64,000 nucleotides of DNA, taken from positions 68,931,067-68,995,066 of the forward strand of contig OX359245.1 of assembly GCA_947179485.1 (NCBI GenBank), given 5' to 3'. Every line of letters starts with the position of its first letter. Positions within the stretch are counted from its first letter, which is position 1. Of this stretch, positions 60,136 to 64,000 are shown in pieces. The notes below the pieces were generated by a model. That model was not told the DNA's origin. It made no database searches and worked only from the letters and a program-made list of their open reading frames with translations. This stretch comes from Allacma fusca. Taxonomy: Eukaryota; Arthropoda; Collembola; Symphypleona; Sminthuridae. Position numbers and translations under genes: made by a program.

Positions 60136-61464
60136 GAAAGTAAAACTTACGGATAAAGATGCGCTGTCATGTCATGTCTGATCTCTCAAGGTAACAGATT
60201 TTTATATCCTGGTCATTGGTCCGTGGCATGTTTATATAAATCATTTACTTTACCATTAAAATACTTGCACGAGACTCAATGATACACTCATGCATGATCA
60301 GAATAGGATTAAAAAATTTTGTCAAAATTAGACCGTTAACAGGGACTTGTGTGCTGGGACAGAAGTATCACTTGCCCAATTACCATATGTACACATATTT
60401 TGTAGAGCGGTTAAAATTCATGAAAAACCCACTAATGAAAGTAACAGATTCGCACCAGTGACCTTGTTCCATGAGAATTGCTCACAGCCCTATTTAGATC
60501 CCAGTAACATATCCTCAGTCCCAAAAAAATGTACATTTACCCGAAACTAGGTTATCTTCCGTTCAATAACTCTTTAAGAATTGTGCCGCTCTCTCTGTCT
60601 GTCTCTGTTAACAAATATTTTGCATGTACAGGGCGCCCTTGCAAATCGTAACTCCCTTAAAATCCTTATTATAGTTGAGAGACAGGGAATGATCCGAAGT
60701 GTCTTTTAGAGGTGCTGTAAAAATACAAGGCACTGTAACCTGCAACATTTTCCCATATTTATTCCCCCTTGAACCGTCCGAGTTACAAACAATGTCTCAA
60801 AATGTACAGCGAAAATACACAATTAACACCCGCTTGTGAACTAATAGGCCTTTGAACCTGAGCCATGACTGATGATTGATTCATGTATTGTAGCTCCTGC
60901 TTTTCCTGCAGACACTCAGTTAAGAAGCAAAATTGACACTTGAAAAAAATTATGTACTCCCAAATTTATGTTCATAGCTGTGAAGAGCCAATGTTGAAAA
61001 TTGATTTATCTGGAGCTATGTCAATGGTCATCTAGCCAATAAATAAATATTCCAAGGAATTTAAAAGTAAACATTCTTGCGAATAAAAAATTTGAAATCT
61101 TAACAGAGTTTCACAAGTATCATTTGCACAATGGAATTTATTTCACCTGTTGATATTTGAATGATTGAAACCCCCGGAGCCCTTACGCAGAGCAATGCTT
61201 TATGTGCTTCCTGGTAGGCGGGCTGTTAAGAAGGATTAATTAACAGGTCACATCTTTACTTTTCAACACTATTTATAAACTGAGTCGAGAGTCCAGAATT
61301 CTCACTTGGGTTTTGTGGCTCCGGAAGTACAGTACTTCAAAAACATCACTCTTGACCGGGCGTCAACTCTTGTGTGGACTTTATCAAAAATCATTGAGGA
61401 TTCTGAGAAAAATAAAATAAATATTGTTAAATTTGGTCGGTGAAATCGTTCCGGACATTTTCAA
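60136..61464. other. Gene-free stretch and 5' flank of the Gly-rich gene
   Basis: No exon recognised. Near the end ATTTATAAAC (61271-61280) could serve as a TATA box for the next gene, giving a leader of about 160 bp. Confidence 0.4.
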
Positions 61465-63506
61465 ATGAAGACAGTTTTAATCCTGGTGCTAGTGGCCCTA
61501 GCACTGGCAAAAGCCCATCAGCCTTCCAACGTTCAAATCCCGGATAGTAATTCCTTGGGGAACTCAAACCCAAGACAGCAGCAGCAGCAGCAGCAGCAGC
61601 AAATGGCTAGTAGTAACGTTGCTAATTCAAGACCCGTCGCCGCCCCAGTCCAAGCGGAAGCGACGAATCCTTACGGAACTTACGCAAATAATTTTGTTCA
61701 AGAGCCCACGAACCAGTACCAGTACACCAGTCCGCAAAATACCTACCAAGCCACGCAAGCCCAGTACTACCCGTCCTACTACTACCCGGAACAGCAGTAT
61801 GCCCAAGGTAAGCCTCCCTGAAGAAAAACATCTGACATATTTCCAGTCCAAAATTTTAGAACCACATTTCCAACATTCAAGCGTTAAGCACTGAGAATCC
61901 ACTGTTATCTGAAAAATTTTAAAAGGTTCCAAAACAGATTTCAAAAACATACCAGAATTTTATTTACTTATAGTTTTCAGCCCATTCTTTTAACCCACGC
62001 TAATAGCACATTTGCACGGAAACCCTCTTTTTTAATATCACTGATGGTGCTGTGTAAATGTGGGAAGATTCCTGTTACTTATGAGTGAAGGGAATTTTAA
62101 CCAGGCTGAAATTAAAAAATTAAAAGTTAATTTCTTCATTGCTCAAAAGAAGGGGAAAAGTCAGCAATTTCTATAGCTTTACCGGCCGTAGCTTTGAGAC
62201 AGGGTTTTGATTCCCTGAAATAATTTACCATTCTATAGGGATGCAAAATTTATCCCTTGGGAAAATGTTACTATTTTAGTGCTAAAAAGAAAAAAAACTC
62301 CGTTATACTTAAATAGATTAAATCTGTAGAATTTAATGTGGTCCCTAAAGTGACTGCAATCAATTACTATAAATACGATGAATTTGTACCTGCAGGTAAA
62401 CTCGCCTTCGGAGGTAACATGGACGGTGGAGGATTTTCCTTGGGAGGAGGAGGCGGAGGAGGAGGAGGAGGAAACGGAGGGAGCTACGGTGTTGGAGGAG
62501 GTAATAGCAATGGAGGAGGTCACATCCTGGGGAACTTAGTTGGAGGGCTGGGTGGAGGTGGAGGAGGAGGAGGCGGGGGTCATGGAGGAGGTAATGGAGG
62601 TAGCTATGGTGTAGGAGGTAGTAGTAATGGAGGAGGTCATATCCTTGGGAACTTAGTTGGAGGACTGGGAGGAGGAGGAGGTGGTGGAGGAGGAGGAGGA
62701 CATGGAGGAGATCAAAATGGAGGACCTTTAGGCATGCTCACTTCACTCTTCGCAGGCTTCTTCAACATGATGGGGATGGGGGATGAGTCCTCAATGGACA
62801 TGGGGGGAAGTGGTGGTTATGGCGGGTATCAGATGGAGCATATGCATTCAATGGGTGGAGGAGGAGGAGGTCTGGGAGGAGGTCTTGGGGGTGGGGTCGG
62901 AGGATTGGCGGCACTCCTGGGTGTAAAAAAGGGAGCAATTTTAGCAAAAATCTTCTTCGTTCCACTTCTGATTGCCATCCCAGTTTTAATAATTCTGGGG
63001 ATCCTCTTCATCATTTATTTCATCCCCATCCCGATCATTGAGCCGGGGGATGATAACGGAGAGAAGGGGGACAAATGGAGGAGCCTTCGGCTCCTCCCTT
63101 CCGCCACGGACACCCTGCGATTGGCCCGCTCTGTCCTTCAGAGTGACGAATGCGTTGAGAGGCTTTCTTGCGAACTGGCCCGGTTTGGAAAAAGCTACGC
63201 TCCGGGAGAATGGATTGAAAGGTTTAATTTCTGGAATATATAAAACCCACACATTTTTTTTTTAAATTAGAAAATCCTTTCGGTACAATAACAGTATAAT
63301 TAAATTTTAGGAAATTGGAGGATACGAGCAACAAATTTCTTCACAGAATCTCCCGCTCAATAAGAACCGCCCGAAGTGGGAATTGTGGTCAGTACCGCTG
63401 TCCAAATTTCACACTTCCACTGCAACGTCTTCAGAAATTCCTAATTCCGAGCAATATCCCCGGAGGGAAGGTTAACAAGACCGTGGGGAAATCAGCTAGC
63501 ACTTAA
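61465..63506 (+). CDS. Secretory-pathway Gln/Tyr- and Gly-rich protein with one membrane segment and a Cys-containing tail, three exons, 454 aa
   Basis: Exons 61465-61807, 62396-63221 and 63311-63506 join in frame (QYAQ-G-KLAFGG and WIER-KLEDTS). Signal peptide MKTVLILVLVALALAKA. Then a polyglutamine tract (nine CAG/CAA codons at about 61577), a Tyr/Gln/Pro-rich stretch (QYYPSYYYPEQQY) and long poly-Gly blocks with two nearly repeated units (GGSYGVGG, then HILGNLVGGLGG). Next a Met/Gly-rich part and a hydrophobic segment (AKIFFVPLLIAIPVLIILG). The tail carries four cysteines: SDECVERLSCELARFGKS and GNCGQYRCP. The tail recalls arthropod proteins with C-x-E-R-x-x-C-E-L blocks such as DM4/12-like domains, but that is tentative. 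Composition suggests a cuticle or extracellular-matrix role. Confidence 0.7.
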
Positions 63507-64000
63507 ATTTGACGAGGCTATATAATTATTAATTTATTGACAAAACCCTAGAAACAGCTTTTTCCTACAGAACTTCCAAGCATAAGACTTTCCTCCACAA
63601 AAATCACATGACCTTAAAAAAGACTTTGGGAAGATGTCATTAGGACGATTTAATTTTCAAATTCTCACTTTTTGACTATGGACTAAAAATGTACGTACTT
63701 CAAACTCTAGAACCACTACCGCAAAACTACAATTACTTGGGACAACCCCGATGACAAGCACAGAGGCCATAAATAACGAAATACATTTAAGATTACCAAC
63801 TACCACAGTAAAATACTCGTGACTCTCTAACTTTGCAACTCAAAAACTGCCCGGTTAATATTAACACAGTTATCACAATTTAGCAACCAGACATTATTCA
63901 CTCTAAGAGAGCATTTTGGGGAATGGGAATTGAAAAGGACAGAAAATACGGACTCATTTATATTTACTTGAACGCAAGCATCTTCCTGCTACTGGCTGCG
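63507..64000. other. 3' flank of the Gly-rich gene
   Basis: AT-rich; no further exon or canonical AATAAA seen close to the stop. Confidence 0.35.

Noticed and set aside
61619-61950. Alternative forward and reverse frames over the first exon of the Gly-rich gene
   Set aside because: They lack a signal peptide or domain. The chosen frame has the signal peptide and splices in phase to the next two exons.

Overview
The window is nuclear DNA of an arthropod. It is AT-rich, genes have short spliceosomal introns (about 70-160 bp, some longer), and the proteins include an animal-type fatty acid synthase and insect-type seven-helix gustatory receptors. Multi-copy WS/DGAT-type acyltransferases beside chemoreceptors would fit a springtail (Collembola) or a related hexapod. 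That placement is inference. Coordinates of spliced genes were built by hand: in every protein-coding model except the frameshifted transposon gene and the transposase, the exons join in one open frame.

Genes, left to right: a complete five-exon fatty acid synthase (420-7976, 2337 aa). A gene-poor stretch full of transposons follows (8.1-29.8 kb) and contains a CACTA-like DNA transposon with a transposase and a DUF4806-like accessory gene (21383-25972). From 29.9 to 60.2 kb lies a cluster in which acyltransferase genes (WSD-1 29895-31980, WSD-2 36299-37931, WSD-3 53911-56227) alternate with gustatory receptor genes (GR-1 33926-35553, GR-2 39857-41039, GR-3 47716-48953). Three acyltransferase remnants mark lost copies (42150-42287, 49357-49394, 59730-59895). 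A 56-aa secreted peptide gene in three tiny exons sits at 52426-52874. Last is a secretory/membrane Gln-, Tyr- and Gly-rich protein gene (61465-63506).

Mobile DNA dominates the rest. Eight elements carry hAT hallmarks: terminal inverted repeats, and 8-bp target duplications that are exact in seven. One retains a decayed hAT C-terminal dimerisation domain. Most unusual, each is packed with its own short motif (GGGTAC, GGAACAGG, GAACTG, GAGGGC or AAAATAC), which looks like simple sequence but stops at the transposon ends. One sits inside another, and a third copy in the window preserves the empty target site. There is also a young non-autonomous LTR retrotransposon (56729-58714; LTRs differ by one base by eye), a long-TIR foldback element (about 18541-20220), pogo-like remnants, a 20-bp minisatellite and a CATA microsatellite.

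How the genes may work together is inference. The synthase makes long acyl chains, and WS/DGAT-type enzymes esterify acyl-CoA to alcohols or diacylglycerol, so synthesis of wax or neutral lipid is a plausible shared theme. The receptors probably entered the cluster by shared segmental duplication. No tRNA, rRNA or CRISPR array was recognised.
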